Shown one piece after another: positions 36,504 through 47,998 of a DNA stretch of 64,000 nt. Source of the stretch: Bradyrhizobium cenepequi (GTDB taxonomy: Bacteria; Pseudomonadota; Alphaproteobacteria; Rhizobiales; Xanthobacteraceae); assembly GCF_020329485.1 (NCBI RefSeq), contig NZ_JAGKJI010000007.1:62001-126000 (forward strand), given 5' to 3'. The stretch's first letter is position 1, and each line of letters opens with the position of its first letter. Below the pieces are notes generated by a model. That model was not told where the DNA came from and did not search any database. It saw only the letters and a program-made list of their open reading frames with translations. A program made the position numbers and the translations under genes.

Positions 36504-36588
36504 TAGGGTGGGTGGGCAAAGCGCAGCGTGCCACCATTCAGATCCGGTGCAAGAAACGGTGGGCACGCTGCGCTTTGCCCACCCTACG
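36504..36588. repeat. Intergenic palindromic element (GGTGGGCAAAGCG family)
   Basis: The left arm includes GTAGGGTGGGTGGGCAAAGC then GCAGCGTGCCACC. The right arm is GGTGGGCACGCTGCG then CTTTGCCCACCCTAC, a nearly perfect reverse complement with a 22-base loop. It is a repeat type common between genes in Bradyrhizobium. It lies between the convergent RTX and valS genes and could end transcription from both sides. Confidence 0.8.
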
Positions 36589-36598
36589 GCATCTGGCT

Positions 36599-39466
<2,868 letters not shown>

Positions 39467-39602
39467 GGCGACACAAATGGGGATGCTTGAGAGGGCTAGA
39501 AAGCCGCCGGGACACGCCGAGTCAACCGGACTGGCATGTCCAAAACGCCATAACACCCATTCGGGATGGCTGAATTAAGGGGCGTCGGCAGCGCCGGGAC
39601 GG

Positions 39603-40385
39603 CTAGCGACCGCGCGAAACCCGCTCGATCTCGGCTTTCACGATCCGCTCGACCAGTCCCGGCAGGTTGTCGTCCAGCCAGGATTTGAGCATCGGCCGCA
39701 GCATTTCCTTGACCAGATCCTCCAGCGTCCGTGCATTGTTGCTGAGCACGGTGTTGGCCAGCGAATTGAACGCGCTTTCGACCGCGTTCATGGTCGAGTG
39801 CGACAGGATCGGTTGCTGTGCGTAGGAACTCTCGGTCGCCGGCGGCTCATAGGCCGGCTGCCGCGGAGGTGGTGGTGGCGGCGGCCTGGTGGCTTCCGTG
39901 AACTCGATGTCGTCCTGCGGTTCAACTTTCTGAAAGGTCGGTGGCGGCGGCTTGGGCGTCGGCGCGGGATCCGGCAAAGCCATTTCGTCGGTCAGTTCGA
40001 ATACGTCGCCATCAGGTTGCGGCGGCCTGACTTCGGCCTCCTCCGTCGCCTCGTCGAGGCTCGCCAGCATGGCGTCGATGTCATCCTGGCTGTTGGTCTT
40101 GGCTGGCGGCGCCGCCGGAGCGGGTTTTGGCGCTGGTGGTGCCGGCTTCGCCGCGGCAGCTTGCGCGGCCGGAGTCGTCGTCGAGGGCGGAATGTCCTTC
40201 ACCACCGGCTTGGCAACCGGCGCGGCGGCGACCGCCGGTTTCTCCGGCGCCGCGACACTTGCCGGCCTGTCGTTTACGGCCTTGTCGGTGGAAGCGGGCT
40301 TGGCCTCATCGTCGGCGATGATGCGACGGATCGACGCCAGAATCTCCTCCATCGAGGGCTCTTGGACCTTTGCAGGTTGCGTCAT
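39603..40385 (-). CDS. popZ: Polar organizing protein PopZ (DUF2497)
   Basis: A 260-residue protein with PopZ architecture. The short conserved N-terminal helix EPSMEEILASIRRIIADDE binds client proteins. A long Pro/Ala/acidic disordered linker (about residues 25-185) follows. The C-terminal helices (VESAFNSLANTVL, then EDLVKEMLRPMLKSWLDDNL) multimerise the protein into a polar matrix that anchors the chromosome centromere. The ATG at 40385 matches the family start. It lies between valS and the TolC-like gene, a typical arrangement in Bradyrhizobium. Confidence 0.93.
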   Translation of the reverse strand: MTQPAKVQEPSMEEILASIRRIIADDEAKPASTDKAVNDRPASVAAPEKPAVAAAPVAKPVVKDIPPSTTTPAAQAAAAKPAPPAPKPAPAAPPAKTNSQDDIDAMLASLDEATEEAEVRPPQPDGDVFELTDEMALPDPAPTPKPPPPTFQKVEPQDDIEFTEATRPPPPPPPRQPAYEPPATESSYAQQPILSHSTMNAVESAFNSLANTVLSNNARTLEDLVKEMLRPMLKSWLDDNLPGLVERIVKAEIERVSRGR

Positions 40386-40795
40386 TTCCGACTCCACATC
40401 GAAATTAATCCTACACCAAGCCGCATGAGATTCGGCGGTTCCGGATGAAGCGGCCGGAATTTTTCATCGCTCGAGTCCGGACTTGTCCCCAGATCAACGG
40501 TTACCCGGCGCGTCGCACGGGGCCGTTCCCCTCATGGCAACCGAGTCACACCGATGGACGCGAAAACAGCGTTGCGAATCGTTCTGTTGCCTATGGGAAC
40601 GGTATGTCAGGGCAATAATCGATTGCAAGCAACGCGCGCTTCGAAGTTTTGCGGCGTCTTCATGACCGCCACGCGACATATGAACGCGACATCCGCGGGC
40701 GGGGCAACGCCGGGCCCCGGAAATGCATTGGGCCCGCTAGTCCAGCCAAGCGGGCCCAATTATCTGCTCATAGTGCAATGATGTGGGAGCGACGA
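40386..40795. other. Gap upstream of popZ; no gene seen apart from a hairpin
   Basis: No open frame here has family-like sequence. The left part should hold the popZ promoter. At the right, next to the tolC stop, there is a strong hairpin (40727-40760). The rest shows nothing recognisable. Confidence 0.4.
40727..40760 (-). terminator. GC-rich hairpin downstream of the TolC-family gene
   Basis: ATTGGGCCCGCT and AGCGGGCCCAAT form a 12-bp perfect stem with a 10-base loop, 36 bases after the stop of the minus-strand TolC-family gene. No U-run follows, so it would be a stem-only or Rho-assisted terminator, or an mRNA 3'-end stabiliser. Confidence 0.6.
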
Positions 40796-42199
40796 TCAGC
40801 GGCCGTCGGGCGTTCGAACCCCGGCCCAGCTGTCACGCACCTGCTGGTAGTGCACGCTCGGATCGTAGGTCGAGGTCGGCAGGTTGAGCACCTGAGGTGA
40901 GAGCCGGCCCACCGCCTGCAGCACGCTGTAGGAGGCGACGACACGATCATGCTGCGCAACCACGAGCGCGTTGCGCGCGTTGACCAGCGCTTGCTGTGCG
41001 TTCAGCACGTCGAGCGTGGTGCGCTGTCCGGCCTTGGCTTCCTCGCGCACACCGTTGAGCGCGATCTCGGATGCCGTCACCTGCGCCTGTGCGGAAGACA
41101 CCTGCGCCTTACCGGCCAACAACTGGCCCCACGCCGTAACGACATTGGCGCGGGCCTGATCGCGCGTCTGTTCGAGCACAAGGCGCTGCTGGGCCAGCGA
41201 TTCCTTGTTCTGGCGGATCAGTGAATATTCGCCGCCGCCCTGGTAGATCGGGACCGTAATCTGTGCCAACGCCGACGCTTGGAACTGGCGCTGGATGATC
41301 AGCGACTGTTCGTAAGCCTGCTGCGCGGTGGCTTGGACCGTCACGCTCGGGAAGAGTGCGCCTTCGGCGACCTTGACGTTGAGAAAATTGACGTCGACGC
41401 CGAACATCGCCGCGGTCACGTTCGGATTCTGCGTCAGCGCGAGTTCGACGGCGGCATTGAGGGTCGCCGGCAGGAAACGATCGACCGGCGATCCCGGCGC
41501 GAGATTTGTCGGCTCGGTGCCGATGATGCGCCGGAAGTTGGAGCGCGTCGTGGTCAGGTTGGATTCGGCCGTGAGCTGCTGCGTGCGGCCGGCTGCAAGC
41601 TGAGCTTCCGATTGCGCGACGTCGGTTCTGGTGACCTCACCAACATTAAATCGATCCTGGGTCTGCTTGAGCGTCTGCTCGAGCACGCGCGTGTTGCTGC
41701 GCTGGACCTCGACGATCGCCGCATCGCGCAAGTAATCCATGTAGATCGAGGCGGCGCTGAACAGCACGGTCTGCTCGATGTTCCTCAGCGCTTCACGTGC
41801 GCCGGAAACCTGGCTCTCCGCAGCCCGTGTTCGGTTGCCGGTCTGAAATCCATTGAAAAGGGTCTGCGAAATCGTCGCGCCGACGGCGCGCGGGATCTGT
41901 GTTCCGTGCGCGGCTTGTCCACTCGTGACGGCGTCGGTGTACTGATAGCCGCCGCTCGCCGTGATCGACACCCTTGGGCGGTATCCCGACAAAGCCTGCG
42001 GTACGTTTTCGTCAGTGGAACGCACGAACGCGCGCTGCGAATTGAGCTGCGGGTTGGTCTGATAGGCGCGAACCAGTGCAGCCTGGATCGTGTCGGCAAG
42101 GGCCGGCTTCGGCCCCATGCAAGCCAACAAAAGGACCGCTGCCGCGGCTCCGGTGACAACCTTCACCCCACGCATCCCCAAAAATCCATCCATTGTCAT
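40796..42199 (-). CDS. TolC-family outer membrane efflux protein
   Basis: A 467-residue protein with a signal peptide (VVTGAAAAVLLLACMGPKPALA, cleaved before DTIQAALVRAYQTNPQL). It has the two internally repeated halves of TolC: NPQLNSQRAFVRSTDENVPQ in the first, NPNVTAAMFGVDVNFLNVKV in the second. It is the trimeric outer-membrane channel for type I secretion or efflux. It is not linked to a pump here, and it is a candidate exit duct for the RTX protein encoded 4 kb away (inference). The start at 42199 is uncertain by a few codons. Confidence 0.93.
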   Translation of the reverse strand: MTMDGFLGMRGVKVVTGAAAAVLLLACMGPKPALADTIQAALVRAYQTNPQLNSQRAFVRSTDENVPQALSGYRPRVSITASGGYQYTDAVTSGQAAHGTQIPRAVGATISQTLFNGFQTGNRTRAAESQVSGAREALRNIEQTVLFSAASIYMDYLRDAAIVEVQRSNTRVLEQTLKQTQDRFNVGEVTRTDVAQSEAQLAAGRTQQLTAESNLTTTRSNFRRIIGTEPTNLAPGSPVDRFLPATLNAAVELALTQNPNVTAAMFGVDVNFLNVKVAEGALFPSVTVQATAQQAYEQSLIIQRQFQASALAQITVPIYQGGGEYSLIRQNKESLAQQRLVLEQTRDQARANVVTAWGQLLAGKAQVSSAQAQVTASEIALNGVREEAKAGQRTTLDVLNAQQALVNARNALVVAQHDRVVASYSVLQAVGRLSPQVLNLPTSTYDPSVHYQQVRDSWAGVRTPDGR

Positions 42200-42361
42200 T
42201 TACCGCCCGGCTCAAGAAAACATGAACCGGGCGTCGCTTCGATCGAAGTGAGTCCCGCCTCACCTTATTCCGCAGCTAGGCCGGACGGAACTACCTCGCG
42301 ATGGAACCGAGCGGAAACTCTTCACATGGGGCAAACGGGCCACACTTCTGATTCAGAACGG

Positions 42362-42380
42362 GATTTTAACGCTTAAAATC
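42362..42380. promoter_or_regulatory. Palindrome GATTTTAACGCTTAAAATC, candidate operator
   Basis: Perfect GATTTTAA-CGC-TTAAAATC, strikingly A/T-rich in a GC-rich genome. It lies in the 316-base gap between the methyltransferase stop (42516) and the TolC-family start (42199), about 165 bases upstream of the latter. The gap holds no gene. A regulator binding site is more likely than a terminator because no U-run follows. Confidence 0.45.
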
Positions 42381-42515
42381 GCCACCAAGCCGTCACGATC
42401 CAAGTTCCTGCGCTCAAGCGCAGCCGGGATCCCTCCCTTGGTGTGAATCGGCATTCGCCGGAAGCGCTCGGGGACGAAGCCGCCCTCCCCCTCAAGGGGC
42501 GCCGGAGGATCCGCC

Positions 42516-43181
42516 CTAGAACACGAACGCGGGGAGGCGCTCCAGGCCCGGCAGGACCGGCGCCGCGGCATCGAAGAGCGGCCGATGCCCGCAGTCCCCA
42601 TGGGCACGTGTCACGATGGCGGCTCGTTGCGGCTGCGACAAGGCAAACACCCCGACCAGCCGACCGCCCTCGCGGAGCTGCTCATACAGTTCATGCGGCA
42701 GGATCTCGGTGGCACCATTGAGGACAATGACGTCGAACGGCGCGTCCGCGGCGTCGCCCTTGGCCGCCGGCGCGGCACCGACCGTGACGTTGGCCACACC
42801 AAGCTCCGCCAGCGCGGCCTTGGCCCGATCGGCGAGCGCGGGCTCGCCTTCGGTGGCAAACACCTCCCCCGCGAAACGTGCGACCACGGCAGCGGCATAG
42901 CCGGTCGCGCAGCCGACGACCAGAACGCGGTCAGTCGACGAGATATCCGCCGCCTGCAGCATCTTGGCCATCACAGCGGGTTTGATCAGGTAACGCTTCA
43001 CAACCCCACCCTCACTGACGTCGAGGTCGAGGTCAAGATAGGCCAGCGCACGCTTGCTGTCGGGGACGAAAGCCTCGCGCGGCACGGCAAGCATCGCATC
43101 GATGATTCGCGCGTCGGTGACGTCACTGGTGCGCACCTGGCCATCGACCATTTTCTGGCGCGCGGTCGAGAAACCGGACAT
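42516..43181 (-). CDS. Protein-L-isoaspartate O-methyltransferase-like protein
   Basis: A 221-residue SAM-dependent methyltransferase of the PIMT family. It begins MSGFSTARQKMVDGQVRTSD. The SAM loop is VLVVGCATGYAAAVVARF, followed by VFATEGEPALADRAKAAL and FDVIVLNGA. The PIMT glycine-rich loop reads VVGCATGY rather than the usual E/DIGTGSGY, so the substrate may differ from isoaspartate. It is usually found upstream of the tolC gene in Bradyrhizobium, as here. The start at 43181 matches the family. Confidence 0.88.
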   Translation of the reverse strand: MSGFSTARQKMVDGQVRTSDVTDARIIDAMLAVPREAFVPDSKRALAYLDLDLDVSEGGVVKRYLIKPAVMAKMLQAADISSTDRVLVVGCATGYAAAVVARFAGEVFATEGEPALADRAKAALAELGVANVTVGAAPAAKGDAADAPFDVIVLNGATEILPHELYEQLREGGRLVGVFALSQPQRAAIVTRAHGDCGHRPLFDAAAPVLPGLERLPAFVF

Positions 43182-43323
43182 GGACTGAAACCTGCAAGTC
43201 GCGCGGCGCGCGGCCGCGAAGGAAGTAAGACCGCCGTCTTTTGGAACAAGCAGGATCAAAACGCAACATGCCCAATGATGAGCACTGCCGGCTATACGGG
43301 TTCGTGCAGGGAACCGCCGCCGC

Positions 43324-43503
43324 CTATTCGATCGCGACGGCAAGCCGGCCCATCAGCCTGGCTGCCTCATCGAGATGCTCGAAATCGTGCTCTTCGACGA
43401 TCTGAGCAAGCCGCCGGACGCATTCGTCGTCGCTCATGGTCGGGATATCGCTCGGAACGATCGAGGGTGTGGATTTCGGTACCTCGGTTTCGAAGATGGG
43501 CAT
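43324..43503 (-). CDS. Small hypothetical protein
   Basis: A 59-residue acidic protein (MPIFETEVPKSTPSIVPSDI...) with a helical C-terminal half containing DDECVRRLAQIVEEHDFEHL. The ATG at 43503 has GAGGTGA a few bases upstream. No domain is recognised. It lies alone between the methyltransferase and tRNA-Asn. Confidence 0.6.
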   Translation of the reverse strand: MPIFETEVPKSTPSIVPSDIPTMSDDECVRRLAQIVEEHDFEHLDEAARLMGRLAVAIE

Positions 43504-43773
43504 GGAATCACCTCGCGAACCCTGCCTGGACCAAGAATCGGCGGCGAATGAGTCGATTTGGCGGCTACCCGAGACCCAGCTTACCGGCGGCCTATAGTTG
43601 TGATCGACCGGCCTGAAATCAAGGCGATGGCGGGTACGGGACCGCCGCAAGCCCTTGGGGTACACAGCCTTTTCCGAGATTCTTGAAGTCGCGCATGAGG
43701 AGCCCATTTGGTCCTTTGCAAGCCGAGAAGGCTTTGTTATACGGCTCCGCGCGCGAACGCTCGTTTCGCCCAT

Positions 43774-43848
43774 TCCTCGGTAGCTCAGCGGTAGAGCATT
43801 CGACTGTTAATCGAATGGTCGCTGGTTCGAATCCAGCCCGGGGAGCCA
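43774..43848 (+). tRNA. tRNA-Asn(GTT)
   Basis: The acceptor stem TCCTCGG pairs with CCGGGGA. The D-arm is AGCTCAGCGGTAGAGCA. The anticodon stem-loop TTCGA-CTGTTAA-TCGAA gives anticodon GTT. The T-arm is GCTGG-TTCGAAT-CCAGC. The CCA end is encoded (43846-43848). All four stems are intact. Confidence 0.96.
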
Positions 43849-44025
43849 CTGCCTTTTCTACGCCGTGGCGCGACGTTGCGCGTCAGCGCACTATTTTCCC
43901 TACGCCTAGATCTGCGCGCTCCCCCCTAGACCAACCGCCATGCGATCTCCGCCGGGGCAGCCCATCGCCACGAATGGGCGGCTATGACCTTGCATCAACT
44001 GCCAAGGGTACTAGGTCTTCAGGTT

Positions 44026-45237
44026 ATGATCCGTAAGACTGCATTGATCTCGGGTGCAGGGATCGCCGGACCTACGCTCGCCTATTGGCTACGAGCAGCC
44101 GGGTTTGAGCCGACTTTGATTGAGCGGGCGCCTGCCCTTCGCACTGGCGGCTACGTCATCGACTTCTGGGGGCTTGGATACGACATTGCCGAGCGCATGG
44201 GTCTGCTTCGGGAAATCAATCGCATCGGCTATCACATGCGTGAGCTCCGGATTGTGGACGATCGCGGCAAGCGTGTCACCGGCTTTGGGACCAATGTCTT
44301 CCGTGAGCTGACTGGGGGGCGTTATGTGACGCTCGGACGCAGCGACCTCTCACGATTGCTATTCGAGAAAATCAAAGACGCGACGGAAGTTATCTTCGAC
44401 AACGAGATTGTCGGCATCGAGGAGACGGCAGATCATGTGCGGGTTCAGTTCAAACATGGTGATGAGCGCCGATTCGACCTGGTGATTGGCGCAGATGGTC
44501 TGCATTCGGACGTCCGCAGGCTCACGTTTGGGCCGCAGCCCCAGTTTGAGAAATATCTTGGCTACGTGGTCGCGGCGTTCGAGTTGCGCGGTTACAGGCC
44601 GCGCGACGAGGATATCTATGTGATGTATGGACAGCCCGGACAGATGGTCGGGCGCTTTACATTGCATGATGATCGAATGCTTTTTTTGTTCGTTTTTGTC
44701 GCCGACCGCGGTTCCCTGCCGACGACGTTCGACCAGCAGAAAGTATTGCTTCGCGAGAGCTATGGCGACGGGAAGTGGGAATGTCCGCGCATTCTGGCCG
44801 AGCTGGATCGCACGGACGAACTTTATTTCGATCCCGTCAGCCAGATCAGGATGGGAGGCTGGTCGCAAGGTCGCGTTGCCCTCGTCGGGGATGCCGCCTT
44901 TTGTGTGTCCTTGTTGGCCGGGCAAGGCTCAGCCCTTGCGATGATTTCCGCCTATGTGCTGGCGGGTGAGCTCGCCAATGCCGACGGACGGCACGACCAA
45001 GCCTTTGCTAGATACGAAGCGTTCTTGCGTGCCTACATCAACACGAAACAGGAGGGTGCGGAGCGCTTTACTGGCGCCTTTGCACCAAAGACCCGACAGG
45101 GTCTCTGGTTTCGCAATCAGGTGATAAGAGCCTTCGCGATTCCGGGATTGGCAAGGTTTGCGGTGGGCGGGGATATCATCGACACACTACGACTGCCCAA
45201 TTACCGCTGGTCATCAATTAGCGAGTTCACGACCTAG
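44026..45237 (+). CDS. FAD-dependent monooxygenase (PHBH/TetX type)
   Basis: A 403-residue flavoprotein hydroxylase. It has the N-terminal dinucleotide motif ISGAGIAGPTLAYWL, the DG-type motif VIGADGLHSDVRRL, and the FAD-ribityl motif GRVALVGDAAFC. It would hydroxylate a small aromatic or similar substrate with NAD(P)H and O2; the substrate is unknown. GC and third-position G/C are visibly lower than in neighbouring genes (lines near 44401 and 44641 are about half A+T). It lies between tRNA-Asn and a partial copy of that tRNA's 3' end, so it is probably acquired DNA. ATG at 44026; the frame is open from 43984. Confidence 0.88.
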   Translation: MIRKTALISGAGIAGPTLAYWLRAAGFEPTLIERAPALRTGGYVIDFWGLGYDIAERMGLLREINRIGYHMRELRIVDDRGKRVTGFGTNVFRELTGGRYVTLGRSDLSRLLFEKIKDATEVIFDNEIVGIEETADHVRVQFKHGDERRFDLVIGADGLHSDVRRLTFGPQPQFEKYLGYVVAAFELRGYRPRDEDIYVMYGQPGQMVGRFTLHDDRMLFLFVFVADRGSLPTTFDQQKVLLRESYGDGKWECPRILAELDRTDELYFDPVSQIRMGGWSQGRVALVGDAAFCVSLLAGQGSALAMISAYVLAGELANADGRHDQAFARYEAFLRAYINTKQEGAERFTGAFAPKTRQGLWFRNQVIRAFAIPGLARFAVGGDIIDTLRLPNYRWSSISEFTT

Positions 45238-45334
45238 CCCAAGCTTGGCCAACATCGCGTTTGCGTATTTTGGGCTGCTCTGGCGTGGTTGAGAGCAGGG
45301 AAATCGAAAACTCGTAGTTCGCATCTTAGCCGAC

Positions 45335-45346
45335 CCCGGGGAGCCA
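45335..45346 (+). repeat. Partial repeat of the tRNA-Asn 3' end (attachment-site-like)
   Basis: CCCGGGGAGCCA repeats bases 43837-43848, the last 12 bases of tRNA-Asn, in the same orientation 1.5 kb away. Upstream, GTTCGCATC resembles the T-loop sequence GTTCGAATC, with a few extra bases between. The two copies flank the low-GC monooxygenase gene. No integrase is present. The 270 bases around it (45238-45509) hold no convincing gene. Confidence 0.4.
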
Positions 45347-45509
45347 TTTCGGTACGCGAGGCGCTCAACATCCTGCTGATCGGCGTCCCGCAGTTCCCAG
45401 GCGCAGGAATCCAAGACAATCTCTGGTCGACAAAGCCCGCGGGGCTGGGCAACGGGCTGTCCCGGTATAAAGGAACGCTAACGGGACAGCCGGACCATAC
45501 GCTCCAGCC

Positions 45510-46151
45510 TCAGATTGGCCAGGCGGAGCCAAGGATGATCGAGCAGAAATTCTGGCGGACATAATTCATGTCCTTCAACGCCAGGACATCGGCCTTCACA
45601 TTGCCAAAGGTCGTCAGCGGCTTCTTGATGATACCGTTGGCGAAATGGTCAATGATGTTTTCCTTGAAGTTTACCTCGCGCGGATGATGGGCACAGACAT
45701 GGTCACGTTGCTCATGCGTGAAGTCATGATAGGCGATGCCGAGCACATCCATCTCCACGCCTGCGGTCACCAGTGCGATCGTCGGACGCATATGCTCGGG
45801 GATACCGGGCGTCGTGTGGAGCGCGATCGCGGTCCAGACGTCCTCAACGTCGCGCTCCGGAACGCCATAGCTCTTCAAGAAGTCGCGGGCCGCATTGGCG
45901 CCGTCAACTTCGAAACGCAGATCGCGGCTCGCGTAGCGCTCCGTCAGCCCCATGTCGTGGAACATGGCGCCGAGATACAGAAGCTCCGGATCGTGCGTCA
46001 AGCCGCGGCGCTCGGCAGTGAGCGCCCCCCAGAAGAAGACGCGGCGGCTGTGGTTGTAAAGCAGGTCATCCTCAGTATCGCGGACGAGCTGGGTGGCAGC
46101 GCGGGCGATGGCGCTGTCGGGCACTCGAATGCCGGCAATTATCTCGGACAT
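45510..46151 (-). CDS. HD-domain hydrolase (cyanamide-hydratase-like)
   Basis: A 213-residue protein with the HD metal motif spread as H in LLYNHSRRVFFWG, HD in LGAMFHDMGLTER, H in AIALHTTPG and D in VEMDVLG. The layout fits the cyanamide hydratase-like branch of the HD superfamily. Whether it hydrates a small nitrile or hydrolyses a phosphoester cannot be told. It lies 92 bases downstream of the catalase gene on the same strand. The start at 46151 gives MSEIIAGIRVPDSA; an ATG eight codons earlier is less likely. Confidence 0.85.
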   Translation of the reverse strand: MSEIIAGIRVPDSAIARAATQLVRDTEDDLLYNHSRRVFFWGALTAERRGLTHDPELLYLGAMFHDMGLTERYASRDLRFEVDGANAARDFLKSYGVPERDVEDVWTAIALHTTPGIPEHMRPTIALVTAGVEMDVLGIAYHDFTHEQRDHVCAHHPREVNFKENIIDHFANGIIKKPLTTFGNVKADVLALKDMNYVRQNFCSIILGSAWPI

Positions 46152-46243
46152 GGGATAGTCTCCATCGTTGGGCAAACCTCCGGAGTGGCGTGAATCGTCG
46201 CGCAGAGGCGTTGCGGTTGTGGTGGTTTGGGAGGCGCCGCAGA

Positions 46244-47710
46244 TTATTCTGCGGCGGCTTTCGCAGGCGTAAGTCCAAGCGCCTTCGCCACGCCTGCACC
46301 ATAGGCCGGGTCGGCTTTCGCGCAGTTGGCGATGTGACGCTGCTTCACCTCGAGGCGCGCGTCGCCCATCGCACGGGCGGTATTCTCGAAGAGAATTTGC
46401 TGCTGCGCCGGCGTCATCTTGCGGAAGAGTATGCCGGGCTGCTCATAGTGATCGTCATCGACGCGATGGTCCCAATGAGCAGCCGCCCCTGACAGCTCGA
46501 GCGGCGGCTCAGCGAACCGCGGATCGTGGTCGATCCATGTCCCCTTGCTGTTCGGCCAATAATTTGGCGTCGCACCGAGATTGCCGTCGGTACGCATTGC
46601 ACCATCACGATGGTAGCTGTGGAATGGGCACTTCGGCGCGTTCACCGGGATGTGGTTGAAGTTGACGCCCAGCCGGTAGCGTTGCGTGTCACCGTAGGAA
46701 AAGAGACGAGCCTGCAGCATCTTGTCGGGTGAGAAGCCGATTCCCGGCACGATGTTCGCCGGCGAGAAGGCAGCCTGCTCCACCTCGGCGAAATAGTTGT
46801 CGGGATAGCGATTGAGCTCCATCACGCCGACCTCGATCAGCGGATAGTCCGCCTTCGGCCACACCTTCGTGAGATCGAAGGGATTGTGCTTGTGGGCCTT
46901 GGCCTGCTCGTCCGTCATCACCTGGATGAATAGCTTCCACCGCGGGAAGTCACCGCGTTCGATGGCATTGAGCAGATCGCGTCCGTGCGTCTCGCGATCA
47001 TTTGCGACCACAGCAGCAGCATCTTCGTCGGTAAGGTTTTCGATGCCCTGCTGGGTGCGGAAGTGGAATTTGACCCACACCCGCTCATTGGCGGCATTGA
47101 GCATCGAGAAGGTATGGCTGCCGAAGCCGTGCATATGGCGAAAGGTCTTCGGGATTCCGCGGTCGGACATCACGATTGTCACCTGGTGCAACGCTTCAGG
47201 AAGCAGCGACCAGAAATCCCAATTGTTGTCGGCCGAGCGCAGCCCGGTGCGCGGATCGCGCTTGATCGCATGGTTCAGATCAGGAAAGCGCAGCGGATCG
47301 CGGAAGAAGAAGACCGGCGTATTGTTGCCGACGATGTCCCAATTTCCTTCCTCGGTGTAGAACTTGAGGGCGAAGCCGCGGATGTCGCGCTCCGCATCGG
47401 CGGCACCGCGCTCCCCGGCGACTGTCGAAAAGCGCGCGAACATAGGCGTCTGCTTGCCGATCTCCGAAAAGATCTTGGCTTTGGTGTAGCGGGTGATGTC
47501 ACGTGTGACCGTGAACGTGCCGTAGGCGCCCCAGCCCTTCGCGTGCATCCGCCGCTCCGGGATCACCTCGCGATCGAAGTGCGCCATCTTCTCGATCAGC
47601 CAGATGTCCTGCAGCAGCGCCGGCCCGCGCGGGCCTGCGGTCATGATGTTGAGATTGTCCGCCACCGGCGCGCCGGTCGCGTGTGTCATGGGAGGACGAG
47701 AATCGCTCAT
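46244..47710 (-). CDS. Monofunctional haem catalase, small-subunit clade
   Basis: A 488-residue catalase. The catalytic His is in [17 protein letters not shown]. The distal Asn is in [14 protein letters not shown]. The proximal haem tyrosine is in [14 protein letters not shown]. The length and absence of a C-terminal flavodoxin-like domain place it in the small-subunit group. It is cytoplasmic and decomposes H2O2. It is followed by the HD hydrolase gene, and its upstream gap of 288 bases, shared with the end of a GlxA-type regulator, holds no gene. Confidence 0.95.
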   Translation of the reverse strand: MSDSRPPMTHATGAPVADNLNIMTAGPRGPALLQDIWLIEKMAHFDREVIPERRMHAKGWGAYGTFTVTRDITRYTKAKIFSEIGKQTPMFARFSTVAGERGAADAERDIRGFALKFYTEEGNWDIVGNNTPVFFFRDPLRFPDLNHAIKRDPRTGLRSADNNWDFWSLLPEALHQVTIVMSDRGIPKTFRHMHGFGSHTFSMLNAANERVWVKFHFRTQQGIENLTDEDAAAVVANDRETHGRDLLNAIERGDFPRWKLFIQVMTDEQAKAHKHNPFDLTKVWPKADYPLIEVGVMELNRYPDNYFAEVEQAAFSPANIVPGIGFSPDKMLQARLFSYGDTQRYRLGVNFNHIPVNAPKCPFHSYHRDGAMRTDGNLGATPNYWPNSKGTWIDHDPRFAEPPLELSGAAAHWDHRVDDDHYEQPGILFRKMTPAQQQILFENTARAMGDARLEVKQRHIANCAKADPAYGAGVAKALGLTPAKAAAE

Positions 47711-47998
47711 CGTTTGGTTCCTATTCTGTCAGGCGGATGGAAGGAGATAGCTGTGCGTCTCGCCGTCAGAAGCGGAGATCGCGCTCGGCTCGGCGAACGG
47801 GGGCAACCAGGGATGCATGGGTCATTTCTCCACGGCGATTCATCGGGCAAGAAGCTTGCTCGTTATTTCGCAATGGAGCCTGTCGGGGACAATGAACACG
47901 ACCCTGCGGATCGGGACAACGGCACATCATTTCCTGACAGCAAGCTCTTTGGAGGGCGTCGCAAGGATCTAGCCCGCCACTTGCAACAGCGTGCGCTT

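Noticed and set aside
43684..45350. A full genomic island with mobility genes at tRNA-Asn
   Set aside because: Only a 12-base partial tRNA repeat and one low-GC gene are seen; no integrase, transposase or second long repeat.
45289..45564. Plus-strand frame of 91 codons after the monooxygenase
   Set aside because: No ribosome site or recognisable sequence, and it runs into the 3' end of the HD-domain gene on the other strand.
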